Notes under the pieces: model-generated
What the model saw: the letters and a program-made list of their open reading frames with translations, nothing else
Told to the model about the DNA's origin: nothing
Database searches by the model: none
In this document: one piece after another, positions 8,699 to 17,137 of the stretch
Numbering within the stretch: the stretch's first letter is position 1
Layout: each line of letters begins with the position of its first letter
Assembly: GCA_902168245.1 (NCBI GenBank)
Contig: CABHPA010000017.1
Location: 1-64,000 of the forward strand
Direction: 5' to 3'
DNA length: 64,000 bases
Origin: Candidatus Melainabacteria bacterium
Lineage (GTDB): Bacteria; Cyanobacteriota; Vampirovibrionia; Vampirovibrionales; Vampirovibrionaceae
Translations under genes and position numbers: made by a program

Positions 8699-9319
8699 CT
8701 ATCTCTGTCCAATCAGGCTTTTACGGGCCTCCCGCTCGGCGCAGTTTTCCAGCGCCCTGAGCGTTTTTTCGGAACTGGACTTAATCAACCCCTGAGCGCC
8801 CGGCGCATTGAAGCCCGGATCAATATCCAATCGGTACACCAGAAGCGTTTTGGAACCATTATTTTGTGAAGACAACTTGTAGGAGGCGCTCAAGGATTTA
8901 AAATCCCCGGAAACCCGGTTGAGCTGCAAATGATAGTTGCCTTCATCCTCTTTGGCCAACACCTGGTACTTGTAGCTGGGCAAAAAGGCCGCTACCCGCA
9001 TGGCCAAATCCAGCAGCTTGGTAGCCCCCCTGGATTGAAGCACCGTGCTTTTCTCGTAACCCGGCAGGGTATTCTTGATGTTGCGATAATCGGTCAGGGT
9101 TTCCCACACCAGGCTGGGCGGGGCGTCAATCAATACCCTGGCCTGCACCACCCGCGCGCTCCCACCATGGGAGGAGGCGGCCACGTTGAGGGATTGCAGC
9201 CCGTCCACTTTGGGCGATGCCTGAACCAGGCCGGGACTCGCGCATAACAGGCTTACAAGCCCGCAAAACATCCATTTGCCCCAGCCGGTTTGAACTAATC
9301 GTTTTGAAACTACACGCAT
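8699..9319 (-). CDS. Exported START/SRPBCC-fold protein
   Basis: A 206-residue protein with an N-terminal signal (basic RVVSKRLVQTGWGKW, hydrophobic core, cleavage near VQA-SP). The rest fits the SRPBCC/polyketide-cyclase ligand-binding fold seen in cyanobacterial 'cyclase/dehydrase' proteins: ARVLIDAPPSLVWETLTDYRN followed by LPGYEKSTVL and late VYRLDIDPGFNAP. Such proteins bind a hydrophobic ligand; the ligand here is unknown. The signal peptide places it outside the cytosol, which is less common for the family. It sits upstream of coaX on the same strand. Confidence 0.75.
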   Translation of the reverse strand: MRVVSKRLVQTGWGKWMFCGLVSLLCASPGLVQASPKVDGLQSLNVAASSHGGSARVVQARVLIDAPPSLVWETLTDYRNIKNTLPGYEKSTVLQSRGATKLLDLAMRVAAFLPSYKYQVLAKEDEGNYHLQLNRVSGDFKSLSASYKLSSQNNGSKTLLVYRLDIDPGFNAPGAQGLIKSSSEKTLRALENCAEREARKSLIGQR

Positions 9320-9424
9320 GCGCTCTTACCCGTCTTGCCTCAGGCGAATTTCACCCGACTACTCTGATTTTAGCAACCCCAGCCAATGCTTCTCATTGCC
9401 CATGTGGTTGATTGTATTGAAATC

Positions 9425-9442
9425 ATGTTTGCTTGCAAACAT
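9425..9442. promoter_or_regulatory. Perfect palindrome, possible operator
   Basis: ATGTTTGC-TT-GCAAACAT, an 8-bp inverted repeat with a 2-bp centre. It lies in the divergent intergenic region, 105 bp before the START-like gene and 133 bp before the CHASE2 cyclase. Its size and symmetry suit a dimeric regulator. The sequence does not resemble a CRP box. Confidence 0.4.
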
Positions 9443-9562
9443 TACAAATGCAGCTTACCAGTTTTTTTGAAATCCGCACAGATAAAAAAGCAATGATGAG
9501 CTGGCTTCTCCACCATTTTACCGATCAATAGGGCAAATTCCGGCAAGCGGGCTTCCAGTCGC

Positions 9563-9568
9563 TACAAT
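9563..9568 (+). promoter_or_regulatory. -10 box TACAAT immediately before the cyclase ATG
   Basis: TACAAT ends 7 bases before ATG 9576, so transcription would start at or next to the start codon. No ribosome site is visible. This predicts a leaderless mRNA. Confidence 0.45.
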
Positions 9569-9575
9569 ATAAAGT

Positions 9576-12173
9576 ATGAAAGCGTCTTCCGGGTTTTCAC
9601 TCAAATTTCTGGATCCCTTGCTGGCCAACCGTTATTTCCAGTTCGTGTTCTGGACGATCGCCACTGGTCTGGTCACGTTAATCGCGGCCCTGTTGCTGAT
9701 TAAACAGGGAACGGTTCCCAACATGGAGCTGTCCCTGCTGGATCTCAAGATGCGGTTCCGCACCAATTACTTTCCGGAATCGCACACCACACCCTCCAAG
9801 GACATCGTCATCCTGGGAATCGACGGCAACACGGACAAGTACATCCGCCTGCACCCGGAATCCAACCTGAGCATTACCATTCCGCGGGATAAACTGGCCA
9901 GGGTGCTGGACTACTTAACCAACCAGGACGCCAAGGCGGTCATTTTCGACTTGGAGTTCAAGGACCCCAAGCCCGGCGATGAGTTGCTGGCAAAAGCCAT
10001 TCGCCGAAACGGCATGGTTTACGCCGCCGATCGGATGGATTACACGCTGGAGCCTTTTATTAAAGACCAGTTACAGTCCATCTCGGAACAGCAGCAACAA
10101 AATCCCCGCTATTTTACGGAAGTGTTCATTTACGAGGGGCTGATTCAACCGTACGTTACCTACCTCTCCCAAGTCCGATCCCGCTTTATGCCGATGAAAG
10201 CGGTCAACGCCTTGGATTTCGGCATTGGCCCGGTCTACCGGCCCTATGAATATATCGGCCCCGCCATCGCCCAACTTTCTCGCAGCCTCAATTTCAGCAC
10301 CCTTTCGGCAGCCGGTTACACCCCGCAGTCCGTCATCCGGGGCATCCCCGTTATGGACGCGGCCACCTATTCGGACGTTCTGGAGCGGGCCTACAGCAAG
10401 CTCTGCGTCAACAACAGCTACACGCGGTTCTTCCAGAACAACCAGGAGTTCCTGGATCTGCTGGAGCAAAAGCGCCTGAACATTAACCTGGACAAGCCCA
10501 TTCCGGAAAACATCGATCGCAAGATTACCCATTGCTACACCTTTCCCACCATCAACAGCCTGATGAGTTCTCTGAAAAGCATTGGCATCCCGTCGATTGA
10601 CTATTATGACGACGCCTATATCCGTTCCACCATGGTGCTGTACCGGGGCTACAAAGGCAACTTCTATACGTACCTAGGCATTCGCCCGGCGCTGGACTTG
10701 CTGAACATAGACGATATTACCTATTCCCCAGGCAAGCTGACGCTGAACGATCGCCAGGTGCCGCTGGTGGACGGGCAAAAAGTGTTGATCAACTGGCGCA
10801 GCCCCAAGTTACTGGTTCGCCAGATGCTGATCGACAGCCATCTGGATCCGGATAAAGATCCGCTGCTGCAACAGGATTTGGAGCAGGTGGACGCCGAGCG
10901 CAACAACCCCATGCTGGGCGGCGGGCATATTTATCGCCAAATTTCCATGATTGACGTACTCAGGCAGGTGGAAGGCCAGAAACTCGCCCCGGATGAGCTT
11001 GGGCGGCTCTATAACATCCCGCATCGCCCGGATAGCGGCAAGTTCTCCTTCAAGAACAAGATCGTAATCATCGGCAACACGGTGACCGATATTCACCGCA
11101 CCCCCATGAGCAACACCATGTTCGGCCCCGAAGTGGTCGCAGCCGTGCTGGATATGTTTCTGCACGACGACACCTTCGTGCAAAAACCGCCCATGATTTT
11201 CCAATGGTCGCTGGTCGGCCTCATGGCCATCGGTATCGCTGCCGCCATTATTACCTTTGAGAACCTCTCCATCGGCTTTTCCATCGGCATCATCCTGATT
11301 ATCCTCTACTGGCTGGTCAATCTGATGTTATTCGTGTACCTGGGCTACTGGCTGGACTTGCTGATGCCGTTTTTCGTGCATGCCTTCTCGCTCACGGCGG
11401 CCACCCTGTACCGCTATTACATCCACGACCAGGAAAAGCACCACCTCACCAACGTGTTCTCCAAGTACGTGTCCCCGCAAATTATGAGCGAAATTGTGAA
11501 AAACCCGGAAAAGGCGCTGGACAACCTGAAGGGCGGCAAAAAAGAGCTGACCGTATTGTTTTCGGATCTGCAAGGCTTCACGCACCAGTTTGAGAACGCC
11601 GACCCGGAACTGATGGTCAGCCAGCTTAACGGCTATTTCGACGCCATGACCGAGATCATCCTGCGTAACGGCGGCACTTACGACAAGTACATGGGCGATT
11701 CCATCATGGCCTTTTTCGGCGCGCCAACTGACGTACCCCACCATGCCCACATGGCCTGCAAAGCGGCCATTGAAATGCAGCAAGCCCTACACGAGCTGAA
11801 CGCAGGCTGGGCAAAGGACGGCAGCAAGCTACTCTCCCACGGTATTGGCATTTGCAGCGGCGAAATGTTCGTGGGGAACTTTGGCTCCAAGAACATCAAG
11901 AACTTTACCGTCATGGGCAGTAACGTCAACCTGGGCGCCCGCTTGGAAGCCTATACCCGAAAGGCGCATTGGCCCATCATCATCAGCACCCGCACCCTGG
12001 AATTGGCAGGAAGCACCATTCATGTGCGGGATTTGGGCAAAATCCAGGTAAAAGGCTTTACAGACATCGTGCAGATTTACGGCCTGGAAAGCGTGGAAAA
12101 CACCAACGGCAGCTTTATCTCCGCCCCCATGCACATGGGGCAGTCCCCCCTGGCGGAAAAAACATCCGGATAA
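9576..12173 (+). CDS. CHASE2-domain adenylate cyclase (865 aa)
   Basis: A membrane-bound class III nucleotidyl cyclase. One N-terminal membrane segment (about 20-45) is followed by a large extracytoplasmic CHASE2 sensor (about 50-520), three membrane spans (about 525-615) and a C-terminal catalytic domain (about 645-840). Metal-binding aspartates are visible in FSDLQGF and YMGDSIMAFFGAP. The catalytic helix TVMGSNVNLGARLE carries the conserved N and R. The lysine in YDKYMGD favours ATP over GTP, so cAMP is the likely product. The start follows a TACAAT box so closely that the transcript may be leaderless. A shorter paralogue occurs at 61598-63550. Confidence 0.9.
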   Translation: MKASSGFSLKFLDPLLANRYFQFVFWTIATGLVTLIAALLLIKQGTVPNMELSLLDLKMRFRTNYFPESHTTPSKDIVILGIDGNTDKYIRLHPESNLSITIPRDKLARVLDYLTNQDAKAVIFDLEFKDPKPGDELLAKAIRRNGMVYAADRMDYTLEPFIKDQLQSISEQQQQNPRYFTEVFIYEGLIQPYVTYLSQVRSRFMPMKAVNALDFGIGPVYRPYEYIGPAIAQLSRSLNFSTLSAAGYTPQSVIRGIPVMDAATYSDVLERAYSKLCVNNSYTRFFQNNQEFLDLLEQKRLNINLDKPIPENIDRKITHCYTFPTINSLMSSLKSIGIPSIDYYDDAYIRSTMVLYRGYKGNFYTYLGIRPALDLLNIDDITYSPGKLTLNDRQVPLVDGQKVLINWRSPKLLVRQMLIDSHLDPDKDPLLQQDLEQVDAERNNPMLGGGHIYRQISMIDVLRQVEGQKLAPDELGRLYNIPHRPDSGKFSFKNKIVIIGNTVTDIHRTPMSNTMFGPEVVAAVLDMFLHDDTFVQKPPMIFQWSLVGLMAIGIAAAIITFENLSIGFSIGIILIILYWLVNLMLFVYLGYWLDLLMPFFVHAFSLTAATLYRYYIHDQEKHHLTNVFSKYVSPQIMSEIVKNPEKALDNLKGGKKELTVLFSDLQGFTHQFENADPELMVSQLNGYFDAMTEIILRNGGTYDKYMGDSIMAFFGAPTDVPHHAHMACKAAIEMQQALHELNAGWAKDGSKLLSHGIGICSGEMFVGNFGSKNIKNFTVMGSNVNLGARLEAYTRKAHWPIIISTRTLELAGSTIHVRDLGKIQVKGFTDIVQIYGLESVENTNGSFISAPMHMGQSPLAEKTSG

Positions 12174-12184
12174 GACCATTTTCG

Positions 12185-12472
12185 CTACAGCCGGGTCAGC
12201 GCTCGCTCCGTCCAGCCTTGCCCGTCAAGCCTGTCATTCAGCGCCTTCAGGAAAGGATGGGGTTCCACTGGCGCTTCCTCCGACAACGGCAAGGTGAAAT
12301 GGATTTCCAGCATGGAAAAATCCGCAGTCTTAGACGACACGTTGCCATTTTTGAGCAACAACAGTTTGCGAATACAGACTTCCTGCACCTTGAACAGACC
12401 AAAACACTCCCTGATCCAGCCCGGATCAATATCGCCATATCCCTTCAGCACATAGGTGGCAGTGTTTGCCAT
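12185..12472 (-). CDS. Hypothetical protein (95 aa), third gene of the LCP operon
   Basis: A soluble 95-residue protein starting MANTATYVLKGYGDIDPGWI, with a mixed alpha/beta pattern and no signal or membrane segment. I do not recognise a family. It begins 13 bp after the stop of the proline-rich exported protein and ends 11 bp from the convergent cyclase stop, so it is most likely the last gene of the three-gene operon headed by the LytR-CpsA-Psr gene. Confidence 0.65.
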   Translation of the reverse strand: MANTATYVLKGYGDIDPGWIRECFGLFKVQEVCIRKLLLLKNGNVSSKTADFSMLEIHFTLPLSEEAPVEPHPFLKALNDRLDGQGWTERALTRL

Positions 12473-12485
12473 GGTGAGGCACCGT

Positions 12486-13307
12486 CTATTGGGTTAACTG
12501 CAATTTCTCGGTAAAGCCGATTTCCTGAAGAATTTCATAGGAGCGAAGGCCCAATTTGCTTTTTGGCTGGGATTTCACCACCTCGGTTAGTTCTTTCACC
12601 GCGCGGGAATAATCCCTCTCTGCAATATAGACCTTGGCGGTTTCCATCATGGCTCTATCCCGCAATTGCGCGAATTCCAAGGCCAACTCCTTCTCCAATT
12701 CGGCTTGCCCACGGGCGGAAGGCAACTGGTTGAGGGTTTTATACAGGCCAATGTGGGCTTCGGTCAAGTCCACCAAAAACTGCCGCAGTTGTACCAGGCC
12801 CGGCTTGGCCTCGTCAAAGCGCTTGGCGTCCACCAAGGTAATATAGCGGCGCAGCTTGGTCTCCACTTCGGTAAAACCGAGCGGGTTGGTCGGGTCATCC
12901 AATTTGGGATGGCCCATGGGAGGCGGATTGCTGGCGTCCACCTGGGGTTCGTCGATTTTGGCGTTGGTTAAGGGCGGCTGGTTCAACAACGGCGGATGTT
13001 GCACAAAGCTGCGAGGCTCCGTATCCTTGACGGAGCCTTTAGGGGAAACCACAACCGGCTTTTCGGCAGATGTTTCGGAGTCTTCTCCGTCCTCATCCTT
13101 GTTTTTATCAGACTTTTTGCCTTTAACGAACTTGGTAATCGCCTGACTAACCGGGTTTAACTGGGGCGGCCTTTTTTGCGGAGGCTGAGGCCCGACTTCC
13201 TGCGCGAAGGCGCCAACCAGGAACCCGCCGGAAAGCACCAGGGAAGAAGCCAGTAACACGCCCAAACTGATAGAGGCGACTTGGGTCAGACGATTGGGGA
13301 CGGGCAT
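12486..13307 (-). CDS. Exported proline-rich protein with a TPR-like C-terminus
   Basis: A 273-residue protein with a signal peptide (hydrophobic 9-34, ending AFAQE). The linker at about 35-160 is rich in Pro, Lys and Asp. The helical C-terminus (about 165-270) contains a TPR-like pair, ending YIAERDYSRAVKELTEVV and SYEILQEIGF. It probably acts at the cell envelope as a protein-protein adaptor. It lies 30 bp downstream of the LCP gene and 13 bp upstream of the 95-aa gene, so it is presumably co-expressed and may assist cell-wall polymer attachment. No enzyme motif is seen. Confidence 0.7.
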   Translation of the reverse strand: MPVPNRLTQVASISLGVLLASSLVLSGGFLVGAFAQEVGPQPPQKRPPQLNPVSQAITKFVKGKKSDKNKDEDGEDSETSAEKPVVVSPKGSVKDTEPRSFVQHPPLLNQPPLTNAKIDEPQVDASNPPPMGHPKLDDPTNPLGFTEVETKLRRYITLVDAKRFDEAKPGLVQLRQFLVDLTEAHIGLYKTLNQLPSARGQAELEKELALEFAQLRDRAMMETAKVYIAERDYSRAVKELTEVVKSQPKSKLGLRSYEILQEIGFTEKLQLTQ

Positions 13308-13337
13308 TTCAGTACTCCGATTCGTTCAAACGCTATG

Positions 13338-14660
13338 CTATTTCTTGCTGTCTGCACCGAGAATCAGCGTATAGTCCTCTCCCGCACTGCAGGCGTTACT
13401 CTCAAATGTAGTTCCCACAGGGGCAAAGATCAAGCGGGCGTTTGCAAATCGTGAATCCAGGCTGCGCAGGCTGTCGGTCAGGTCATCGCTGGCCCGGCTG
13501 GTGTGCTCGATAATCTGGGTGCTGGCGCGACGGGTTCTGTCCTGGCAAACCACTTTAAAGTTCTTTTGTTCCAGGGATTTCACCAATGCGGGAACGGCAG
13601 CGGACATGGTTGAATCGTAGTACAGACCGACTTTTAAGGGCGCACTGGCATCCGTGGAATTCATCGCGCCGAACAGGGGCTGCGGGTTATCCAGAATCAG
13701 CCTGTCCAGAATCATCTGGGCCGGTTCCGGGTCAATGACCCAATAGCTGACCTTTACTCCACCCGGATGGCCCGGCAAAGTGGCCGTGCGAATGCCGTTC
13801 ATGTTCACATCCTTACCAAAGAAGGCCAGGGTCAGCAAATCGTTGGGAGCAAGATCGGTTTCAACATACTGGTTGGAAAGCTTGACCAGTTCCGGAATTT
13901 TGAACACGATGCCCGGTTCGCGGAGCTTTTTGGTCACGGCCATCACAAACTGCTGCTGGCGGCGAATCCGGCCAATATCGCCCAGTTGATCATGGCGAAA
14001 CCGCAGGAAGGCTTCGGCCTGCTCACCGTTCAGGTGGTAGTTGCCCGGCTCAAAGTTAATAAACAGCTTGGCGGTATGATCGGTGTAATGCATGGGCTTT
14101 TCCACGTAAATATCGATCCCGCCCAGGGCGTCCACCAGTTGCCGCACCCCACGGAAGTTAATCACGATAAAGTTATCGATGGGGATCCCGAAGGAGTCTT
14201 GCACGGTTTGCACCGCCAGTTCAGGGCCGCCCAGCGCATGCGCGGCGTTAATTTTATCGATGCCCCGGTTGCCGGAAATATAAACCTTGCTATCGCGCGG
14301 GATGGAAACCACGGAAACACGCTTTTTGTCGGAATTGACCCGCACCAGCATCATGGTGTCGGTACGGGTGCCCTCAAAGGAATCCTCGTCCTTCTTGCGG
14401 ATGCTGCGGTTGGGCGCGTCCACGCCCATCACCAGAATCACCTTCTGGCCGGGGGTGCCATGCCAGGAGAACACAGGTTCTTTGGGAGACAAGGGATTCG
14501 GGATGCTCCACGGGGTCGTCCACAGCTTGATACCGATAAACAGCAGCAACGCGCACAAAACGCCGCTGATCACCACTACCCACAGCAGCGGGATACGGGA
14601 GCGCTTTCTGAAAACGGGCTTGCGAACCATTTTAGGCGGGGGCGTTTGTACGGAAGTCAC
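13338..14660 (-). CDS. LytR-CpsA-Psr (LCP) family cell-wall ligase with LytR_C domain
   Basis: LCP enzymes transfer glycopolymers from a lipid carrier to peptidoglycan or other cell-wall acceptors outside the membrane. This 440-residue protein has a basic N-terminus and one membrane anchor (about 23-45). The LCP domain (about 75-300) carries RTDTMMLVRV, VVSIPRDSKVYI, DKINAAHALGG and the arginine-rich FLRFRHDQLGDIGRIRRQQQ that binds the pyrophosphate. A LytR_C-like domain follows (KVGLYYDSTMSAAVPALV, about 345-430). It heads a three-gene operon. A shared promoter-like motif lies about 190 bp upstream at 14848-14877. Confidence 0.9.
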   Translation of the reverse strand: MTSVQTPPPKMVRKPVFRKRSRIPLLWVVVISGVLCALLLFIGIKLWTTPWSIPNPLSPKEPVFSWHGTPGQKVILVMGVDAPNRSIRKKDEDSFEGTRTDTMMLVRVNSDKKRVSVVSIPRDSKVYISGNRGIDKINAAHALGGPELAVQTVQDSFGIPIDNFIVINFRGVRQLVDALGGIDIYVEKPMHYTDHTAKLFINFEPGNYHLNGEQAEAFLRFRHDQLGDIGRIRRQQQFVMAVTKKLREPGIVFKIPELVKLSNQYVETDLAPNDLLTLAFFGKDVNMNGIRTATLPGHPGGVKVSYWVIDPEPAQMILDRLILDNPQPLFGAMNSTDASAPLKVGLYYDSTMSAAVPALVKSLEQKNFKVVCQDRTRRASTQIIEHTSRASDDLTDSLRSLDSRFANARLIFAPVGTTFESNACSAGEDYTLILGADSKK

Positions 14661-15034
14661 TGGCTGTTACCTTTAACGTTGTTTGTCTGGGACTTGTCAG
14701 GCTATTAACCGATTCTGGCCGGTTGCTTCTTAGCCGAAAAGCGCCTTGGGAATTTGAGATGAGGGAGGCAGGCTCTTAAATCAGCTCCACACATTACGTC
14801 TTTGTAGATTGTAAACGCTGTCCAGGCTGTCGGCAAGAAGCCAAATTGATAAAAACAAAGGCTCCAGGGGAATTGCTCTCCCCTGCAAACAGGCGATAAA
14901 AAAGCCCGATCGCCACAAGGGGCAATCTCGCCCACCATCCCCGTTCCCGGAGATTTCCCGCAGGCCGCCTATGGTATACTGTGGGGCAGAGAGAAGGCCA
15001 ATTGAATGGCGTACAGATTGAAGGGGCAACCACA
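14661..15034. other. Divergent intergenic region of LCP and membrane-protein genes
   Basis: No gene. It contains the leftward motif site at 14848-14877 and, for the rightward gene, a TATACT -10 box at 14975-14980. Short ORFs here lack ribosome sites and recognisable sequence. Confidence 0.5.
14848..14877 (-). promoter_or_regulatory. Shared promoter-like motif, site 1 (before the LCP operon)
   Basis: Minus strand: AGCAATT (14877-14871), 17-bp spacer, TTTATC (14853-14848), with TTTGTTTTTATC across the second element. Same spacing as the sites at 26494, 48568, 57059, 61461 and 63586. Confidence 0.55.
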
Positions 15035-16507
15035 ATGAGGCTGATGACCGGAATTTCCGTATTGTTTTATCTGGCTTGCGCAGCGGCTTTGCTGAGCGCC
15101 TTTTGGAAAAACGGCCCAAAACTTCAGTTGAACTCGCTCACTGCCCCACCCGCCAGAAACTTTCTCCTGTCTGGATTGGGGACTGGCTTAATTACTTATC
15201 TGGTCGCCGGTTCCTTTCATTTGGAAATAGCCTCTGGCCTGCCCTATTTTCTGGGCGGCTTATTGGGCTACTGGGCGCTTGCCCTGCTCAACCCCACCAC
15301 TGGGGCGCGGGGCATCCTGTTGTTGCTGATTAGCTTTGCGCTCACCAATAGCGCAACAGATGCAAACGCCTTGGTCTTGCCCCTAGTTTCGGGGATGGCC
15401 GGACTCACCCTGGGCAGGCTCCTGCTGCCGACACCGCAATGGACGGATTACGCGCTGCCCGCCACCTGGTTGATTGGGCTGTACTGGATCACCGTTTCCA
15501 GTCCGGAAAGCCTGTTGCAACCCTACCAATCCTTACTGGCTATTTTTATGGCGATTAGCCTGCTGTTAAGCGCCCTGCAAAACTTGCCTATCCTGCCAGA
15601 AAAACCCGCTTTGGCTCGCCCCACCTTTGTTTTAGTTACCGGCAGCCTGGGCGCGTGGCTCGCCATCCAAAGCTGGCTGCTGAAACCCGCATTTTTAGTC
15701 TGGGTGGGCCTGTTTGCAGGAGGATGCCTGTTAAGCTTCCTGCTTCGCGATCAATCCAAACCCGCCGAAGAGGATGCGAACGAGCCATTTCCAACGGTCA
15801 TCCAAGGCGCCATTCAACTGGTATTAATCGGCATTGCGGCGTTGGTGGCTTCCCGGCTGTTTGGAACCTTGGGCTGGCTGGTCATCGCCACCGGCCTGCT
15901 GGCCAACCGAAAAACCAGTCAGGCGGCAGCGGTTGCTGCGCTGTTTTTTCTGGGGCGCGCTTGGTTGCAAGGGTTTCTATACCAGTACAACCCCAACCTG
16001 ACCGGCATCAACATTACCCATCCCTACGCCAGCGCGGCGTTATACGCGGGCTTTGCCGCCATGTTGCTGTTACCCGCCCTGCTGAACCGCCTATGGCCCA
16101 CTATCGAAACCGGCAGTTCCCTTGCCAAAACAGATGTAGCAGCCCCGCCAGCCTTGCCAATGGCCTGGATTTGCCTGACGCTGGGCGCAATAGCTACTGG
16201 CGGACTGGCCAACTATTTTTTACACGCAGAAGCCACCGGCAGTTTACTGGTCTCACTCACCGTGGCTGGCCTTGGGGTTGGCTTACTGAGGGCTTATACC
16301 CAAACCGCCGCAGCCACTTACCCGATGCTGCTTTCAATCGCAGCAACCACCGGCGCATTGCTGGGGCAGGAACTGATTACCCTGGGCAATGAGGCCGAAA
16401 AAACCGAAAAACTGATTGTGCTGGGCATCGCGCTGGCCATTGCGGGCGCAGGGCTGTTTTTAAGCAGCCGGGGCAGCTCACGGAGAAAGCCTGTAGCGAT
16501 CCCTTGA
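15035..16507 (+). CDS. Polytopic inner-membrane protein of unknown function (490 aa)
   Basis: Almost entirely hydrophobic, with about 14 predicted membrane segments separated by very short loops (for example a helix at FLLSGLGTGLITYLVAG). The one longer hydrophilic loop lies near residues 240-255 (RDQSKPAEEDANE). I do not recognise a transporter signature. An in-frame GTG at 14981 would extend it, but the TATACT -10 box at 14975-14980 makes ATG 15035 (with GAAGGGG upstream) the better start. Its 3' end overlaps the convergent vanW stop by 30 bp. Confidence 0.8.
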   Translation: MRLMTGISVLFYLACAAALLSAFWKNGPKLQLNSLTAPPARNFLLSGLGTGLITYLVAGSFHLEIASGLPYFLGGLLGYWALALLNPTTGARGILLLLISFALTNSATDANALVLPLVSGMAGLTLGRLLLPTPQWTDYALPATWLIGLYWITVSSPESLLQPYQSLLAIFMAISLLLSALQNLPILPEKPALARPTFVLVTGSLGAWLAIQSWLLKPAFLVWVGLFAGGCLLSFLLRDQSKPAEEDANEPFPTVIQGAIQLVLIGIAALVASRLFGTLGWLVIATGLLANRKTSQAAAVAALFFLGRAWLQGFLYQYNPNLTGINITHPYASAALYAGFAAMLLLPALLNRLWPTIETGSSLAKTDVAAPPALPMAWICLTLGAIATGGLANYFLHAEATGSLLVSLTVAGLGVGLLRAYTQTAAATYPMLLSIAATTGALLGQELITLGNEAEKTEKLIVLGIALAIAGAGLFLSSRGSSRRKPVAIP

Positions 16508-17137
16508 GATCATGCGCCGGGCCTGAAACACCGTTACCAACAAGTCCCAGCGATTCTTCCGTTGCACCACCCGGCTCACCGCCAGCGGATGAATGGAACC
16601 TATCCCTTGTAGTGCAAGACTTAAACGCCCTTCTGCCAGATGAACCACCATCCGTATCGGCTGGTTCAGGGTATTGGCAAAGCGTAAATCCGCGCCACCA
16701 TACCATACGGTCGCATCCAGGCCGGGCGGTACACTGTGAATCGTTCGTAAGTGGGGTACCCGCTGCTCAACCGCCATGCCGGAGGCCAACGCCATCTGGT
16801 AAACCGCCGAAGAGAGCAGGCAGATCCCGCCGCCCAAAGTCGCAGGGCTTTCCCCGCCCAGGTAAGAAGGCGCTGGCCGGTACCCGCGCACCAAGGTTCT
16901 CGGCCCCACCACCCGGTTAAACGAAAAACGTTCGCCCGGCTTCAGAATCACCCCGTCCAAGCGACGGGCGGCAACGCCCAGGTTACTCGCTTGCGCTTGC
17001 GACAGGCTAGCGATAGACCAATGCTTTTCCATCAGCGTATGCGAAAAAGGCCGCTCGCGCAGGCAGGTCGCCAGCAGCAACACGGGAATTCCCAACACAA
17101 CTAGCCATTTTGGGCTAATACGCGCCTTGAAACGCAT
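16478..17137 (-). CDS. VanW family protein
   Basis: A 219-residue protein with an N-terminal membrane anchor (about 11-26) and a VanW domain. Hallmarks are VILKPGERFSFNRVVGPRT, the GYRPAPSYLGG segment and GGGICLLSSAVYQMALASG. VanW proteins accompany some vancomycin-resistance and sporulation clusters, and their biochemical role is not settled. It follows the alpha-2-macroglobulin gene on the same strand with a 1-base overlap, so it is probably the last gene of an AMMECR1-A2M-vanW operon, which points to an envelope function. Confidence 0.9.
   Translation of the reverse strand: MRFKARISPKWLVVLGIPVLLLATCLRERPFSHTLMEKHWSIASLSQAQASNLGVAARRLDGVILKPGERFSFNRVVGPRTLVRGYRPAPSYLGGESPATLGGGICLLSSAVYQMALASGMAVEQRVPHLRTIHSVPPGLDATVWYGGADLRFANTLNQPIRMVVHLAEGRLSLALQGIGSIHPLAVSRVVQRKNRWDLLVTVFQARRMISRDRYRLSP

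Noticed and set aside
13767-14708. 313-codon open frame on the plus strand
   Set aside because: Antisense to the LCP gene; His/Gln/Gly-rich shadow without a ribosome site.
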